NCBI RefSeq assembly: GCF_007827595.1
Contig: NZ_VISR01000032.1
Span: 62,001 to 126,000, forward strand
Source of the DNA: Streptomyces sp. BK340
GTDB lineage: Bacteria > Actinomycetota > Actinomycetes > Streptomycetales > Streptomycetaceae
Direction: 5' to 3'
Length of the DNA: 64,000 nucleotides
Shown: piece after piece, positions 62,877-64,000 of the stretch
Layout of the letters: the number at the start of each line of letters is the position of its first letter
How positions within the stretch are numbered: position 1 is the stretch's first letter
Notes under the pieces: generated by a model
Told to the model about the DNA's origin: nothing
What the model saw: the letters and a program-made list of their open reading frames with translations, nothing else
Database searches by the model: none
Program-made: the position numbers and the translations under genes

Positions 62877-64000
62877 TTGAGTCATCCGCATCCTGAACTC
62901 GGCCCGCCCCCGCCGCTCCCCGAGGGCGGCCTGCGAGTCACCCCGCTCGGCGGCCTCGGTGAGATCGGCCGAAACATGACGGTCTTCGAGTACGGGGGCC
63001 GTCTCCTGATCGTCGACTGCGGAGTGCTTTTCCCCGAGGAGGAGCAGCCCGGAATCGACCTGATCCTTCCGGACTTCTCGTCCATCCGGGACCGCCTCGA
63101 CGACATCGAGGGCATCGTCCTCACGCACGGTCACGAGGACCACATCGGTGGCGTCCCCTTCCTCCTCCGCGAGAAGCCGGACATCCCGCTCATCGGCTCC
63201 AAGCTGACCCTCGCCCTCATCGAGGCCAAGCTCCAGGAGCACCGGATCCGCCCGTACACCCTGGAGGTGGCGGAGGGGAACCGCGAGCGCATCGGCCCCT
63301 TCGACTGCGAGTTCATCGCGGTCAACCACTCCATCCCGGACGCCCTGGCCGTCGCCATCCGCACCCCCGCCGGCATGGTGGTGCACACCGGCGACTTCAA
63401 GATGGACCAGCTCCCGCTGGACAACCGCCTCACCGACCTGCACGCGTTCGCGCGGCTGAGCGACGAGGGCATCGACCTCCTGCTCACCGACTCCACGAAC
63501 GCCGAGGTGCCGGGCTTCACCCCGCACGAGCGGGACATCTCCAACGTCCTGCGCCAGGTCTTCGCCGGCGCCCGCAAGCGGATCATCGTGGCCAGCTTCG
63601 CCAGCCACGTCCACCGCATCCAGCAGATCCTGGACGCGGCGCACGAGTACGGCCGCCGGGTCGCCTTCGTCGGCCGCTCCATGGTCCGCAACATGGGCAT
63701 CGCCCGCGACCTCGGCTATCTGAAGGTCCCGCCGGGTCTGGTCGTCGACGTCAAGACGCTGGACGACCTGCCGGACCACGAGGTGGTCCTGGTCTGCACG
63801 GGTTCCCAGGGCGAGCCGATGGCGGCCCTGTCCCGGATGGCCAACCGCGACCACCAGATCCGCATCGTCGACGGTGACACGGTCATCCTGGCCTCGTCCC
63901 TCATCCCCGGAAACGAGAACGCGGTCTACCGCGTGATCAACGGCCTGACCCGGTGGGGCGCCAACGTCGTGCACAAGGGCAACGCCAAGGTGCATGTTTC
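62877..64000 (+). CDS. rnj: Ribonuclease J, N-terminal part
   Basis: Truncated by the window end; 374 codons are visible. The metallo-beta-lactamase domain carries H84-G-H86-E-D88-H89 ('LTHGHEDHIGG') and 'VVHTGDF'; the beta-CASP part follows with 'LLTDSTNAEVPGFTPHE' and 'CTGSQGEPMAALSRMA'. RNase J processes and degrades RNA with both endo- and 5' exonuclease activity. The start is a rare TTG at 62877 with GAGGAG six bases upstream; it gives 'LSHPHPELGPPPPLPEG', the expected N-terminus. No ATG or GTG fits better. Confidence 0.93.
   Translation, partial: MSHPHPELGPPPPLPEGGLRVTPLGGLGEIGRNMTVFEYGGRLLIVDCGVLFPEEEQPGIDLILPDFSSIRDRLDDIEGIVLTHGHEDHIGGVPFLLREKPDIPLIGSKLTLALIEAKLQEHRIRPYTLEVAEGNRERIGPFDCEFIAVNHSIPDALAVAIRTPAGMVVHTGDFKMDQLPLDNRLTDLHAFARLSDEGIDLLLTDSTNAEVPGFTPHERDISNVLRQVFAGARKRIIVASFASHVHRIQQILDAAHEYGRRVAFVGRSMVRNMGIARDLGYLKVPPGLVVDVKTLDDLPDHEVVLVCTGSQGEPMAALSRMANRDHQIRIVDGDTVILASSLIPGNENAVYRVINGLTRWGANVVHKGNAKVHV

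Overview
The window is a high-GC Streptomyces chromosome segment, close to S. coelicolor/S. lividans. The evidence is very high G/C at third codon positions, frequent GTG starts, and a gene order that matches, from memory, the S. coelicolor core region around SCO5694-SCO5745. No rRNA, tRNA, CRISPR array, complete insertion sequence or replication origin was seen.

Layout. (1) 1-3.0 kb: the 3' end of dxr overlaps a site-2 protease gene, followed by ispG, so two MEP isoprenoid genes flank an M50 protease. (2) 3.6-7.0 kb: two GNAT acetyltransferases and proS. (3) 7.07-7.24 kb: an almost fully palindromic MITE-like element. (4) 7.2-9.2 kb, minus strand: a translationally coupled lipoprotein and ferritin-like protein, then an APH-fold protein that has lost its catalytic residues. 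(5) 9.4-16.5 kb: the classic rimP-nusA-ylxR-infB-DUF503-rbfA-truB translation/RNA cluster. (6) 16.7-21.4 kb: a giant trypsin-like/P-loop/helical-repeat protein and ribF. (7) 21.4-53.6 kb: a large type VII (ESX) secretion region. (8) 53.7-64 kb: an orphan DUF397 protein, rpsO-pnp, an M16 protease, dapB, small membrane proteins, thyX, dapA and the start of RNase J.

The ESX region carries a full core: eccB, eccC, eccD and eccE, the mycosin mycP, the esxB/esxA WXG100 pair, and an EspI-like MinD/ParA-type ATPase with long Pro/Gln-rich arms. Accessory genes are a second mycosin, one kinase-fold protein without catalytic residues, two active-looking Ser/Thr kinases fused to beta-propeller (PQQ-like) domains, a DUF4333 lipoprotein, and several helical putative substrates.

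The most notable content lies between 30.4 and 36.4 kb. Two back-to-back cassettes, one per strand, each encode (a) a small WXG-like helical protein, (b) a 420-440 residue protein with an N-terminal WXG-type helical domain and a C-terminal domain of about 180-200 residues with alternating Ala/Gly repeats, and (c) a 165-171 residue LpqN/Mog1/DUF1795-like protein. The two copies have diverged but are clearly homologous. They look like duplicated secreted-protein plus chaperone (or immunity) units of the ESX machine. This is the best candidate for an undescribed system here.

Functions are assigned from recognised motifs and family memory; no database search was possible.
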